Shown piece by piece: positions 29,655 through 38,967 of a stretch of 64,000 bases of DNA. Numbering within the stretch: the first letter of the stretch is position 1; every line of letters begins with the position of its first letter. The DNA is taken from contig NZ_CP071868.1 in the NCBI RefSeq assembly GCF_017569225.1, positions 1,674,001 through 1,738,000 of the forward strand. The letters are read 5' to 3'. A program made the translations under genes and the position numbers. Below the pieces are notes generated by a model. That model was not told the origin of the DNA. It saw only the letters and a list, made by a program, of their open reading frames with translations, and did no database searches. Source of the stretch: Pengzhenrongella sicca. Its GTDB lineage: Bacteria; Actinomycetota; Actinomycetes; Actinomycetales; Cellulomonadaceae.

Positions 29655-30239
29655 TCAGCGCGACCAGGCGAGAATCTGCTCGCGCGCGTCGCCCAAGACC
29701 GCCGCCGCGGCGCCCGGGTTGACCCGAGCGAGCAGCATCGCGCTCATCGATGCCGCCGCGAGCGTCCGCGCGTGCGCGCCCAGCCGCGCGTCGTCGTCGT
29801 CGTCCGACGCCGCGGCGAGCGCCTGCCGGAGCGCCGCGGTGAGCTCGGCTCGGTAGGCGTCGACGACGGCGCGGGCGGCATCGTCGTGGCCCGCCAGCCC
29901 GGCGGCGCAGTTGACGAGCAGGCAACCGCGCCGGGGGGAGTCGGCGGGCAGGGTCTCGATCGCGAGGCGGAGCCCGTCGACGTAGGCCAGCAGGCCGCTC
30001 GTGCCGGCGCCGTCGCGCAGCACGAGCAGGCGGGGGCGGACGACGGTCTCGAGGTAGTCGGCGACGGCGGCGTCGAAGAGCCCGCGCTTGCTGCCGAACG
30101 CGTGGTAGAGGCTGGACCGGTTCAGGCCCGTCGCCCGTTCGAGGTCCGCGATCGACGCGGCCTCGAAGCCGCGGTCCCAGAACAGGTCGCGCGCGGCGCG
30201 CACGGCCTGCGCCGACTCGAACGTCGCGGTCCGGCCCAT
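29655..30239 (-). CDS. TetR-family regulator
   Basis: The 194-residue protein has an N-terminal TetR helix-turn-helix, ASIADLERATGLNRSSLYHAF, followed by GSKRGLFDAAV, and an all-helical C-terminal ligand domain with a Cys in PRRGCLLVN. That arrangement is typical of the TetR group that controls divergent oxidoreductases. The ATG at 30239 begins MGRTATFES. It is divergent from the NADP oxidoreductase gene, with a palindrome between them, so it probably represses both. Confidence 0.88.
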   Translation of the reverse strand: MGRTATFESAQAVRAARDLFWDRGFEAASIADLERATGLNRSSLYHAFGSKRGLFDAAVADYLETVVRPRLLVLRDGAGTSGLLAYVDGLRLAIETLPADSPRRGCLLVNCAAGLAGHDDAARAVVDAYRAELTAALRQALAAASDDDDDARLGAHARTLAAASMSAMLLARVNPGAAAAVLGDAREQILAWSR

Positions 30240-30298
30240 GTCTGCCACCCCTCCTGCCGCGCGGTGCGGTGCGCGGACCGCCGAAGATCCAGCATATA

Positions 30299-30316
30299 GT
30301 GAAACGACCGGTTCAC
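30299..30316. promoter_or_regulatory. TetR operator between divergent genes
   Basis: GTGAAACGACCGGTTCAC is a near-perfect 18-base palindrome. TATAGT at 30295-30300 overlaps its left edge and could be the -10 of the oxidoreductase promoter, so a repressor bound here would block transcription. Confidence 0.65.
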
Positions 30317-30342
30317 AATCACCAACGCCAGGAGTTGCCCGC

Positions 30343-31368
30343 ATGACCTCGTCCGTCGTCAGCACCCAGGTCCAGCTCGTCGCGCGTCCGGCCGGTTGGC
30401 CGGTTCCCGCGGACTTCCGCCTCGCCCGCATCGAGCTCGGCGAGCTCGGGCCCAACGAGGTCCGGGTGGCGAACGAGTTCATCTCGGTCGACCCGTACAT
30501 GCGCGGGCGGATGAACGACGTCAAGTCCTACGCGCCGCCGTACTCGCTCGGCGCGACGATGGGCGGGGGAGCCGTGGGCCGCGTCGTCGCGTCGCGGGCC
30601 GACGCCGTCGCGGTGGGCGACGTCGTCGTGCACCAGCTGGGCTGGCGCGACGTCGCGCAGGGCGACGCCGCGGGCTTCCGCGTGGTGCCCGAGCTGGCAG
30701 GTGTGCCACTCTCGGCGAACCTCGGCGTCCTGGGCATGACGGCGTTCACCGCGTACGTCGGGCTGCTCGAGATCGCCCACCTCACGCCGGGCGACACGGT
30801 GTTCGTCTCCGGCGCGGCGGGGGCCGTCGGCTCGATGGTCGGCCAGATCGCGCGGCTCAAGGGCGCGGGGCGGGTCGTCGGCTCGGCGGGGTCGGCCGCG
30901 AAGGTCGAGCTCCTGACGAGCCGGTACGGCTTCGACGCGGCGTTCAACTACCGCGACGGCGCCATCGCCGAACAGCTCGCGGCGGCGGCGCCCGAGGGCG
31001 TCGACGTCTACTTCGACAACGTCGGCGGCGAGCACCTCGAGGCGGCCCTCGAGATGGCCAACCCCGGCGGCCGGGTCGCGGCGTGCGGCGCGATCTCCCA
31101 GTACAACGAGAGCGCGGCCCCGGTCGGCCCGCGGAACCTGAGCAACGTCGTCACGCGCGGCCTGACGATCAAGGGTTTCACGGTCGGCAACTACCTGCAG
31201 CACTACCCGGCGTTCGCCGCGGAGATGGGCGCATGGCTCGCGGCCGACGCCGTGGTCTTCGACGAGACCGTCGTGGACGGGATCGACCACGCCGTGGAGG
31301 CGTTCCTCGGCCTGATGCGCGGCGAGAACACCGGCAAGATGGTCGTCCGCACGCTGCCGGCGACGTAA
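30343..31368 (+). CDS. NADP-dependent MDR-family oxidoreductase
   Basis: The 341-residue protein is a zinc-independent medium-chain dehydrogenase/reductase of the alkenal/curcumin reductase group. It shows EFISVDPYMRGRMND at about residue 45, the nucleotide loop VFVSGAAGAVGSMVGQIARL near 163, and YFDNVGGEHLEAAL near 225. No structural zinc cysteines are present. These enzymes reduce activated double bonds of aldehydes and ketones with NADPH. AGGAG stands eight bases before the ATG. It is paired with a divergent TetR gene and palindrome, which suggests induction by an electrophile. Confidence 0.9.
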   Translation: MTSSVVSTQVQLVARPAGWPVPADFRLARIELGELGPNEVRVANEFISVDPYMRGRMNDVKSYAPPYSLGATMGGGAVGRVVASRADAVAVGDVVVHQLGWRDVAQGDAAGFRVVPELAGVPLSANLGVLGMTAFTAYVGLLEIAHLTPGDTVFVSGAAGAVGSMVGQIARLKGAGRVVGSAGSAAKVELLTSRYGFDAAFNYRDGAIAEQLAAAAPEGVDVYFDNVGGEHLEAALEMANPGGRVAACGAISQYNESAAPVGPRNLSNVVTRGLTIKGFTVGNYLQHYPAFAAEMGAWLAADAVVFDETVVDGIDHAVEAFLGLMRGENTGKMVVRTLPAT

Positions 31369-31401
31369 CAGGCCGGGGCGGGGCCCTGTCAGGATGGGGC
31401 C

Positions 31402-32916
31402 ATGACGAGCTCCCCGTTCACCGACCGCCAGTTCGGAGTCCTGCTCCACCCGTCCAGCCTCTTCGGGCACGAGGACGTCGGCACGCTCGGCGCGCAGGCC
31501 TACGAGTTCGTGGACTGGCTCGCGAGCACCGGCGCGTCGATCTGGCAGATCCTGCCGCTGACCCGCAACGGGCAGTACGACTCGCCCTACTTCAGCTACT
31601 CGACCTTCGCTGGCAACCCCTGGCTGATCGACCTCGACCACCTCCAGGCGGCCGGCCTGCTGGACGAGCCCGACCTGCACGCGGAGCTCGTCGATGCGCG
31701 CGTGCCGTTCGCCGACCTGCCCCGCACCAAGCGGCCGCAGCTGCTCGCGGCCGCGGCGGCGTTCCTGGCCAACCCGGAGCACCGGTGGTGGCCGGCGTTC
31801 CTGCAGTTCCGGCGCGAGCAGGCCTGGCTGTCCGACACCGCGCACTTCTTCGCGCTCAAGGAGCAGTTCGACGACGCGCCCTGGTGGTCGTGGCCCGCGC
31901 CCCTGCGCACGCGCGACCGCGGCGCCGTGCTCGCGTCGGCCCGGCAGCTCGGCGCCCGCATCGCGAGCTGGGAGGCCGTGCTCTTCTTCGTCGACCTGCA
32001 GTGGGCCGCGCTCAAGGCCTACGCGAACCGACAGGGCATCCAGGTGCTCGGCGACCTGCCGATATACGTCAACCACGACTCCGCCGACGTCTGGCTGCAC
32101 TCCGAGCAGTTCCAGCTCGACGCCGGCGGCGGCCTGGTCGCCCAGTCGGGCGTGCCGCCGGACTACTTCAGCGAGACCGGCCAGCTCTGGGGCAACCCCC
32201 TGTACCGCTGGGACGTCATGGAGCGGGACGGTTTCGGGTGGTGGGTCGAGCGCCTGCGGCGCTGCATCGAGCTGACCGACGTCGTGCGCATCGACCACTT
32301 CCGGGCGCTGGCCGCGTACTGGGAGGTCCCCGCCGACGCCGCCGACGCGCGCGGCGGGCGCTGGGTGGCCGGGCCCGGCCAGGCGTTCATCGACCGGCTG
32401 CGCGAGGAGTTCCCGACGCTGCCCTTCGTCGCCGAGGACCTCGGCACGCTCGACGACGACGTGTACCGGCTCCGGGACGACAACGGGCTGTTCGGCATGC
32501 GCATCCTGCAGTTCGGGTTCGACGGGACGCCTGACAACCCGCACCAGCCGCACATGTTCACCGAGCACTGCATCGCCTACACGGGCACGCACGACAACGA
32601 GACCGTCGCGGGCTGGTGGGCCGGGCTGCCGGACGGCCTGCGCCGCGACGTCGCGCGGTACTACCAGTTCGAGCCGGACGCCGACGTCGGCCGGGTCGTC
32701 TGGTCGCTCATCGAGGCGACGCTCGGCTCGCGCGCCGGCGTCGCGGTCGTCCCGATCCAGGACCTGCTCGTCCTGGACGACCAGGCCCGGATGAACGACC
32801 CGTCGACCTTCGTCGGCAACTGGTCGTGGCGGATGCCGCCCACCGGCCTAAGCCCCGAGCTGGCCGGCTCGGTCCGGCGCCTCGCCGCGCAGTACGGGCG
32901 GGTCGCCGAGCGCTAA
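31402..32916 (+). CDS. malQ: 4-alpha-glucanotransferase (amylomaltase)
   Basis: MalQ transfers glucan segments between maltodextrins. The 504-residue GH77 enzyme starts FGVLLHPSSLFG and shows DVVRIDHFRAL with the nucleophile Asp, FVAEDLG with the acid/base Glu and YTGTHDNET with the third carboxylate. The length is that of the short bacterial type without the long N-terminal extension found in some actinobacterial MalQ. It follows the oxidoreductase after 33 bases but has no metabolic link to it. A six-base CG stem follows the stop. Confidence 0.95.
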   Translation: MTSSPFTDRQFGVLLHPSSLFGHEDVGTLGAQAYEFVDWLASTGASIWQILPLTRNGQYDSPYFSYSTFAGNPWLIDLDHLQAAGLLDEPDLHAELVDARVPFADLPRTKRPQLLAAAAAFLANPEHRWWPAFLQFRREQAWLSDTAHFFALKEQFDDAPWWSWPAPLRTRDRGAVLASARQLGARIASWEAVLFFVDLQWAALKAYANRQGIQVLGDLPIYVNHDSADVWLHSEQFQLDAGGGLVAQSGVPPDYFSETGQLWGNPLYRWDVMERDGFGWWVERLRRCIELTDVVRIDHFRALAAYWEVPADAADARGGRWVAGPGQAFIDRLREEFPTLPFVAEDLGTLDDDVYRLRDDNGLFGMRILQFGFDGTPDNPHQPHMFTEHCIAYTGTHDNETVAGWWAGLPDGLRRDVARYYQFEPDADVGRVVWSLIEATLGSRAGVAVVPIQDLLVLDDQARMNDPSTFVGNWSWRMPPTGLSPELAGSVRRLAAQYGRVAER

Positions 32917-33007
32917 CGCGCGGCTCGCGCGGACCCGTGTCCACATGCTGAGGCGGGGGATCTTGCGATGTGAAGTGAAGACGTCGTGGCCGTTCGGGGT
33001 CGGGTTC

Positions 33008-33023
33008 GTTACTTGCAAGTAAC
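33008..33023. promoter_or_regulatory. Perfect palindrome upstream of peptide ABC operon
   Basis: GTTACTTGCAAGTAAC is a perfect 16-base palindrome, 85 bases before the lipoprotein start and 92 after malQ. It is AT-rich against its surroundings and has the form of an operator for a dimeric regulator, for example of the MarR or TetR kind. No regulator gene lies next to it. Confidence 0.6.
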
Positions 33024-33107
33024 ACGCGGGTGTCAGACTGCCCCGATGACGCCCCTACGCGGCGTCCGTCGCCGTGTGTTGGGCGATGCGACTTGAGAGG
33101 ACCTTTT

Positions 33108-34727
33108 GTGAAGAAGAGCACAAATCGCGGCCTGGGCACACTGGCGGCCGCCATCGCGGCGACACTCACGTTGACCGCCTGCGGCGCGGGCCGCACCGAC
33201 GACGCCGCCTCGAGCGACACCGAGGGTTCCGCCGGCGCGACGATCCTCGTCGGCACGACCGACAAGGTGACCGCGATCGACCCGGCCGGCTCCTACGACA
33301 ACGGCTCCTTCAACATCGAGACCCAGGTGTACCCCTTCCTCATGAGCTTCGAGCCGGGCGGGGCCGAGCTGGCCCCGGACGCCGCCGAGAGCTGCGAGTA
33401 CACGACCGAGACGGTCTACACCTGCGTCCTCAAGGCGGATCAGACGTTCGCCAACGGGAACCCGATCAACGCCTCGACGGTCAAGTACAGCTTCGACCGC
33501 CAGATCACGATCAACGACCCGAACGGCCCGGCGTCGCTGCTGACGAACCTCGAGTCCGTCGAGGCCGTCGACGACACGACGGTGGCCTTCACCCTCAAGA
33601 GCGCGAACGACCAGACGTTCCCGCAGGTGCTCGCCTCGCCCGCCGGTCCGATCGTGGACGAGAAGTCGTTCCCGGCCGACGCGCTTCTCGACGACGACGC
33701 GATCGTCGAGGCCGAGGCGTTCGCCGGGCCGTACACGATCTCGTCCTACAAGAAGAACGAGCTCGTCGAGCTGACCAAGAACGCCGACTATGCGGGCGTC
33801 CAGGGCGAGGTCAAGAACGACGGCGTGACGCTCAAGTACTACGCCGACTCGAACAACCTCAAGCTCGACATCGCGAGCGGCGCGATCGACGTCGCGACAC
33901 GCAGCCTGACCCCGACCGACATCGAGAGCCTCGAGGGCACGGACGGCGTCAACGTCGTCAGCGGCCCCGGTGGCGAGATCCGCTACGTGGTCTTCAACCT
34001 CGAGACCATGCCGGGCGACACGGCCGACCAGAAGCTCGCGATCCGCAAGGCGTTCGCGTACTCGCTCGACCGCCAGGAGATCGCAACGCAGGTCTACAAG
34101 GACACCTACACGCCCCTGTACTCCTACGTGCCCGAGGGCCTGCCGGGTGCGGCCACGCCGTTCAAGGACATCTACGGCACGACGCCCGACGTCGACGCCG
34201 CGACCGCGCTGCTCGCCGACGCCGGGGTCACCACCCCGGTGACGCTCGCGCTGCAGTACAACCCGGACCACTACGGCCCGAGCTCCGACCAGGAGTACGC
34301 CGCCGTCAAGCGCCAGCTCGAGGCGACCGGCCTGTTCACGGTCGACCTCGCGTCGACCGAGTGGGTCACGTACGCCGAGGAGCGCACGGCGGACGCGTAC
34401 CCGGCCTACCAGCTCGGCTGGTTCCCGGACTTCTCGGACGCCGACAACTACCTGACGCCGTTCTTCGACGCGGGCAACTTCCTCGGCAACCACTTCGAGA
34501 ACGCCGAGATCAGCGCGCTGCTCGCCTCCGAGCGCACCGATCCCAACCCCGAGACGCGGGCCGCGACGCTCGTGCAGATCCAGACCGAGATGGCGACGAA
34601 GTACCTGTCGACCGTGCCCCTGCTGCAGGGCTCGCAGACCGCCGTCGCGCGGGACGGGGTGCTGGGCGTCGAGGACACCCTCAACTCGTCCTTCCAGTTC
34701 CGGTACGCCGTCCTCAGCAAGAGCTGA
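33108..34727 (+). CDS. Lipoprotein solute-binding protein, SBP family 5
   Basis: This is the extracellular binding lipoprotein of a peptide/nickel-type ABC importer. The 539-residue precursor begins with a basic N terminus, a hydrophobic stretch and the lipobox LTAC with Cys25 as the lipidated residue. The mature part is a family 5 binding protein with VKYSFDRQI and AFAYSLDRQEIA segments. The GTG start has GAGAGG seven bases upstream. A perfect palindrome lies 85 bases before it and a strong hairpin after it. The bound solute (peptide, opine, sugar or other) cannot be read from the sequence. Confidence 0.92.
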   Translation: MKKSTNRGLGTLAAAIAATLTLTACGAGRTDDAASSDTEGSAGATILVGTTDKVTAIDPAGSYDNGSFNIETQVYPFLMSFEPGGAELAPDAAESCEYTTETVYTCVLKADQTFANGNPINASTVKYSFDRQITINDPNGPASLLTNLESVEAVDDTTVAFTLKSANDQTFPQVLASPAGPIVDEKSFPADALLDDDAIVEAEAFAGPYTISSYKKNELVELTKNADYAGVQGEVKNDGVTLKYYADSNNLKLDIASGAIDVATRSLTPTDIESLEGTDGVNVVSGPGGEIRYVVFNLETMPGDTADQKLAIRKAFAYSLDRQEIATQVYKDTYTPLYSYVPEGLPGAATPFKDIYGTTPDVDAATALLADAGVTTPVTLALQYNPDHYGPSSDQEYAAVKRQLEATGLFTVDLASTEWVTYAEERTADAYPAYQLGWFPDFSDADNYLTPFFDAGNFLGNHFENAEISALLASERTDPNPETRAATLVQIQTEMATKYLSTVPLLQGSQTAVARDGVLGVEDTLNSSFQFRYAVLSKS

Positions 34728-34737
34728 CGCGCCACCC

Positions 34738-34772
34738 GTGCGGGGGCCGAGCCGATCGGCCGGCCCCCGCAC
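34738..34772 (+). terminator. Hairpin between binding protein and permease genes
   Basis: GTGCGGGGGCCG at 34738-34749 pairs perfectly with CGGCCCCCGCAC at 34761-34772 around an 11-base loop. Such intercistronic hairpins often stabilise the binding-protein message and reduce expression of the downstream permeases. Confidence 0.7.
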
Positions 34773-34831
34773 GCCGCACGTCGCCGGGCGCGTCCTCGCG
34801 CCCGGCGAGCCCGGCTCGATGAACGGACACC

Positions 34832-35875
34832 ATGGCAGTCACAGTTCTTCCTCGCAGCCCCCTGGTCAGGTACCTCCTGGTGCGGCTCGCCCTGATCGTC
34901 CCGACCGTGCTCATCCTCGTGACGGTCGTCTTCTTCTTCATGCGGGTCATCGGTGACCCGATCACGGCCTCCCAGGGCGGCCGGCTGTCCGCCGCCGACC
35001 TCGCCGAGCGCAAGGCCGAGGCCGGCTTCGACCGCCCGATCCTCGCGCAGTACTGGGACTACCTCAGCGGCCTGGTCCGGGGCGACTTCGGCACCGCGCT
35101 GACCGACCACCGCGCGATCAGCGAGGTGCTCGTCACGAACGGCGCGGCCACGCTGGAGCTCGTCGCCTGGGCGCTGCTCGTGGCCTTCGCCGTCGGCGTC
35201 CCGCTCGGCCGCATCGCGGCCCGGTACCGCGACCGGCTGCCCGACGTGAGCATCCGCATCTTCGCGGTGCTCGTGTACGCGGCCCCGGTGTTCTTCGTCG
35301 GCCTGCTGCTCAAGCTGCTGTTCTCCGCGACCCTCGGCTGGCTGCCGTCCTCGGGCCGCGCCTCGCCGACGGCGGAGATCGCGCTCAACAACGTGACCCC
35401 GAAGACGAACATCATGATCGTCGACGCGATCCTGTACGGCGACCCCGGCTTCATCCTTGACGTGCTCAAGCACGCGGTGCTGCCCGCGGTGGCCCTGGGG
35501 CTGCTCACGGCCGGCGTCTTCATCCGGCTCATCCGGATCAACCTGCTCGAGACGATGCGCACCGACTACGTCACGGCGGCCCGCGCCCGCGGCGTCTCCG
35601 AGCGGCGCGTCGTCCGGCAGCACGCCTTCCGCAACGCGCTCGTTCCGGTCGTCACGGTCATGGGGATGCAGATCGCGATGATGCTCGGCGGGGCGATCCT
35701 CACCGAGACGACGTTCGAGTGGCAGGGCCTGGGCTACACGCTGTCGAAGTACCTGCTCGCCCGCGACTTCGTGGCCGTGCAGGGCATCGTCACGGCGATC
35801 GCCGTCGTCGTCGCGGTCTCGAGCTTCCTGATCGACGTCATCAACGCGCTCGTCGACCCGAGAGTGAGGTACTGA
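34832..35875 (+). CDS. Peptide-type ABC permease, DppB/OppB family
   Basis: The 347-residue protein has six membrane helices with the first near residues 14-38, a family-type extracellular domain after it, and the cytoplasmic EAA loop MRTDYVTAARARGVSERRVVRQHAFRNAL (residues split across 35560-35646). It is the first permease of the importer fed by the lipoprotein at 33108. The end overlaps the second permease gene by one base. Confidence 0.93.
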   Translation: MAVTVLPRSPLVRYLLVRLALIVPTVLILVTVVFFFMRVIGDPITASQGGRLSAADLAERKAEAGFDRPILAQYWDYLSGLVRGDFGTALTDHRAISEVLVTNGAATLELVAWALLVAFAVGVPLGRIAARYRDRLPDVSIRIFAVLVYAAPVFFVGLLLKLLFSATLGWLPSSGRASPTAEIALNNVTPKTNIMIVDAILYGDPGFILDVLKHAVLPAVALGLLTAGVFIRLIRINLLETMRTDYVTAARARGVSERRVVRQHAFRNALVPVVTVMGMQIAMMLGGAILTETTFEWQGLGYTLSKYLLARDFVAVQGIVTAIAVVVAVSSFLIDVINALVDPRVRY

Positions 35876-37020
35876 TGAGCGCCATCATCGCCACCGAGAC
35901 CGCGGGGCTGACCCCGCCGCCGCCGCGCCGGGGGTTCCCCGGCGTCGCGCTGCTGCGCTCCACGCACGGCCTCCAGCGCGGGATGCTCGTCGCCGGGCTC
36001 GCCGTGATCGCGGTGTTCGTCGTCGTCGCCGTGTTCGCGCCCGTGCTCGCCCCGTACGGCTTCAACGCCGACCGGGCCGACGGCGTCGTGTTCGGCACGC
36101 AGCAGCCGCCGTCGGCCGCGCACTGGCTCGGCACCACCGTCGGCGGGCTCGACGTGCTCTCGCGGGTCATCTTCGGTGCCCGCACGGCGCTGACGGTCAT
36201 CGTCCTCGCGGTCGCGATCTCGCTGGTCGTCGGCGTCCCGCTCGGCGTCGTGTCGGGCTACGTCGGGGGCTGGCTGGACCGCACCCTCGTGCTCGTCACC
36301 GACGCGCTCTACGCGTTCCCGTCGCTGCTGCTCGCGATCGTCGTCTCGATCATGATCACGGGCGGGCGGTCGACCCCCATGGGGGGCATCCTCGCGGCCG
36401 CGCTGTCGATCACGGTCGTCTACGTCCCGCAGTACTTCCGGGTCGTGCGCAACCAGACCGTGTCCGTCAAGAACTCCCCGTTCGTCGACGCCGCGCGGAT
36501 CACGGGCGCGAAGCCGCGGCGGATCATGTTCCGGCACGTGCTGCCCAACGTCTCCCAGACCATCCCCGTGCTGGGCACGCTCAACGCCTCCGAGGCGATC
36601 CTCACGCTCGCGGGCCTGGGCTTCCTCGGGTTCGGCATCGAGCCGTCGTCCGCCGCCGAGTGGGGCTACGACCTCAACAAGGCGCTCGCCGACGCCACCA
36701 ACGGCATCTGGTGGACCGGGGTGTTCCCGGGGCTCGCGATCGTGATCGTCGTCGCGGGCGTCACCTTGGTCGGCGAGAGCCTCAACGACGTGCTCAACCC
36801 GATGCTGCGCACGCGCGGCGGGGCGACCACGACGGCCGACGAGGCCGAGGTCGCGCTCGCCGTCGGCCTGCCGGCGTCGGCCGACGAGCCGGTGCCGACG
36901 CTCGAGCCTGCGCCGACGGATGGGCCTGTGCCGACGGACGAGCCGGTGCCGACCGATGGGCCGGCGTCAGCCGGCGAGACGCCACCGGCGACTACCGACG
37001 ATAAGGAGGCGGGACGATGA
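35875..37020 (+). CDS. Peptide-type ABC permease, DppC/OppC family
   Basis: The 381-residue protein has the DppC layout: an N-terminal cytoplasmic segment, a first helix (about 34-55), a periplasmic-side domain with HWLGTTVGGLDVLSRVIFGAR, and five more helices with the EAA loop FVDAARITGAKPRRIMFRHVLPN. The C-terminal 55 residues are unusual: a repetitive Pro/Thr/Asp/Glu tail with copies of VPTDEP and VPTDGP, probably disordered. It overlaps the ATPase gene by four bases. Confidence 0.92.
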   Translation: MSAIIATETAGLTPPPPRRGFPGVALLRSTHGLQRGMLVAGLAVIAVFVVVAVFAPVLAPYGFNADRADGVVFGTQQPPSAAHWLGTTVGGLDVLSRVIFGARTALTVIVLAVAISLVVGVPLGVVSGYVGGWLDRTLVLVTDALYAFPSLLLAIVVSIMITGGRSTPMGGILAAALSITVVYVPQYFRVVRNQTVSVKNSPFVDAARITGAKPRRIMFRHVLPNVSQTIPVLGTLNASEAILTLAGLGFLGFGIEPSSAAEWGYDLNKALADATNGIWWTGVFPGLAIVIVVAGVTLVGESLNDVLNPMLRTRGGATTTADEAEVALAVGLPASADEPVPTLEPAPTDGPVPTDEPVPTDGPASAGETPPATTDDKEAGR

Positions 37021-38777
37021 CCGCCCCGACCGTGCCCGTGCTGGACATCAATCGGCTCAGCGTGAGCTTCCGGTCCGACGCCGGCCCCGTCCGGGCGGTG
37101 CGCGAGATCAGCTTCCGCGTCGCTCCGGGCGAGATCGTCGCCGTGGTGGGGGAGTCGGGCTCGGGGAAGTCCGTGAGCTCGCGGGCCCTGCTCGGCCTGC
37201 TCCCCGACACCGCGACCGTCGAGGGCTCCGCGACGCTCGGCGGGGTCGAGCTCACGGCCCTGCGCGGCGAGGCGATGCGCAAGGTCCGCGGCGACCGCGT
37301 CGCGATGATCTTCCAGGAGGCCTCGACCGCGCTCGACCCGGTGCGCACCGTCGGCTGGCAGGTCGTCCAGGCGATCCGCACCCACCGCAGCCTGTCCCGC
37401 CGGGCCGCCAAGGCGCGCGCGATCGAGCTCCTCGAGCTCGTCGGCATCCCCGATCCCGCCGCCCGCGTGCACTCCTACCCGCACCAGCTCTCGGGCGGGC
37501 AGAAGCAGCGCGTCATGATCGCCATCGCGATCGCCTGCGATCCCGAGGTGATCGTCGCCGACGAGCCGACGACGGCGCTCGACGTCACCGTCCAGGCGGC
37601 GATCCTCGAGCTGTTGCGCGACCTGCGCGACCGCCTCGGCACCGCGATCGTGCTGATCACCCACAACATGGGGGTCGTCGCGGACCTCGCCGACCGCGTC
37701 GTGGTCATGTACCGCGGCGAGATCGTCGAGCAGGCGCCCGTGGCCCAGCTCTTCGCGGCGCCGGCGCACCCGTACACGCGCCGGCTCCTGGCGGCCGTGC
37801 CCCACCTCGGGCAGGGGCGCTCGAGCGGCGCGTCGACGACGTCGGCGGTGCCCGTCGCACCCGGCGCCAGGGACACCGGCGCCGCTGTGTCTGGGGCCGC
37901 TGTGTCTGGGGCCGGAGCGCCAGTCCCGGCGCTCGTGGTCCGCGACCTCGTGGTGGAGTTTCCGGGCCGGCTCGGCAGCCCCAAGGTGCTCGCCGTCGAC
38001 GGTGTCTCGTTCGCGATCGCCCCCGGCGCGGTGCTCGGGCTCGTCGGCGAGTCCGGCTCGGGCAAGACCACCGTCGGCCGGGCCACCGTCGGGCTCGCGC
38101 CCGCCACGAGCGGCGGCATCGAGGTGTTCGGGACCGACCTGCTCACCGCATCGCCGCAGGCCCTGCGGGCGCTGCGGCGCCGGTTCGGCTTCGTCTTCCA
38201 GGACCCCGCCGCGTCGCTCAACCCGCGGGCCAGCGTCGGCGCGTGCATCTCCGAGCCGCTCTCGGTGCACAAGATCGGCTCCGAGGCGTCGCGGCGCGCG
38301 AAGGTCGCGGAGCTGCTCGAGGCCGTCGAGCTGCCGGCGTCCTATGCGCGCCGGTTCCCGCACGAGCTCTCGGGCGGCCAGCGGCAGCGGGTCAGCCTGG
38401 CCCGAGCGCTCGTGCTCGGCCCGGACCTGCTCATCGCCGACGAGCCGACGAGCGCGCTCGACGTCTCGGTCCAGGCGACCGTGCTCGCGCTGTTCCAGCA
38501 GCTCCAGGTCGAGATGGGCTTCGCGTGCCTGTTCATCAGCCACGACCTCGCGGTGATCGACCTGGTCGCCCACGACGTCGCGGTGATGCGCGCCGGCCAG
38601 CTCGTCGAGGTCGGTACGACGGCCGCGGTGCTCAAAGCGCCGGCGCACGCGTACACGCGCGCGCTGCTCGCGGCGGTCCCGGTGCCCGACCCGGCCGAAC
38701 AGCGCGAGCGCCGGATCGCGCGCGCCGCGCTGGCGGCCGAGGCGGCGGCGCTACGCCCCGAGGCGCTCGGAGTCTAG
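37017..38777 (+). CDS. Fused two-domain ABC ATPase, DppD-DppF type
   Basis: This 586-residue protein joins the two ATPases of a peptide-type importer in one chain. The first domain has Walker A GESGSGKS at about residues 45-52, LSGGQKQRVMIAIAIA and VIVADEPTTALDV. The second has GESGSGKTT at about 344-352, LSGGQRQRVSLARAL and LLIADEPTSALDV. The linker is Ala/Gly/Ser-rich with AAVSGAAVSG. Each half ends with the HPYTRRLLAAVP or HAYTRALLAAVP motif of this family. The fusion is seen in other actinobacteria. A hairpin and a direct repeat follow. Confidence 0.94.
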   Translation: MTAPTVPVLDINRLSVSFRSDAGPVRAVREISFRVAPGEIVAVVGESGSGKSVSSRALLGLLPDTATVEGSATLGGVELTALRGEAMRKVRGDRVAMIFQEASTALDPVRTVGWQVVQAIRTHRSLSRRAAKARAIELLELVGIPDPAARVHSYPHQLSGGQKQRVMIAIAIACDPEVIVADEPTTALDVTVQAAILELLRDLRDRLGTAIVLITHNMGVVADLADRVVVMYRGEIVEQAPVAQLFAAPAHPYTRRLLAAVPHLGQGRSSGASTTSAVPVAPGARDTGAAVSGAAVSGAGAPVPALVVRDLVVEFPGRLGSPKVLAVDGVSFAIAPGAVLGLVGESGSGKTTVGRATVGLAPATSGGIEVFGTDLLTASPQALRALRRRFGFVFQDPAASLNPRASVGACISEPLSVHKIGSEASRRAKVAELLEAVELPASYARRFPHELSGGQRQRVSLARALVLGPDLLIADEPTSALDVSVQATVLALFQQLQVEMGFACLFISHDLAVIDLVAHDVAVMRAGQLVEVGTTAAVLKAPAHAYTRALLAAVPVPDPAEQRERRIARAALAAEAAALRPEALGV

Positions 38778-38812
38778 CCCGCGCTCGAGGTCTCGCCCTT
38801 GCTCGAGGTCTC

Positions 38813-38835
38813 GCCCGGCCGGACCGCCGCCGGGC
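38813..38835 (+). terminator. Hairpin after the peptide ABC operon
   Basis: A seven-base stem, GCCCGGC and GCCGGGC, around a nine-base loop lies 36 bases after the ATPase stop. It has no U tract. It is likely the operon terminator, as no other candidate is nearby. Confidence 0.45.
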
Positions 38836-38930
38836 GGGTGCGAGCGCTCGGCTCTGCGCCCCGCGGGTGTGGACCGTGCACGCGGCATAAATCACGAGAA
38901 CTCGCCCCAATTACATCCATATTCCGTGAG

Positions 38931-38959
38931 CAGAAATAGCCTATTTCTGACTTCAGTCA
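38931..38959. promoter_or_regulatory. Adjacent palindromes upstream of ice-binding gene
   Basis: CAGAAATA at 38931-38938 and TATTTCTG at 38942-38949 form a perfect eight-base inverted repeat with a three-base centre. TGACT-TC-AGTCA follows at 38948-38959. Both lie just upstream of the TTGACA at 38968, where an activator could sit. Confidence 0.5.
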
Positions 38960-38967
38960 TAAGCAAT

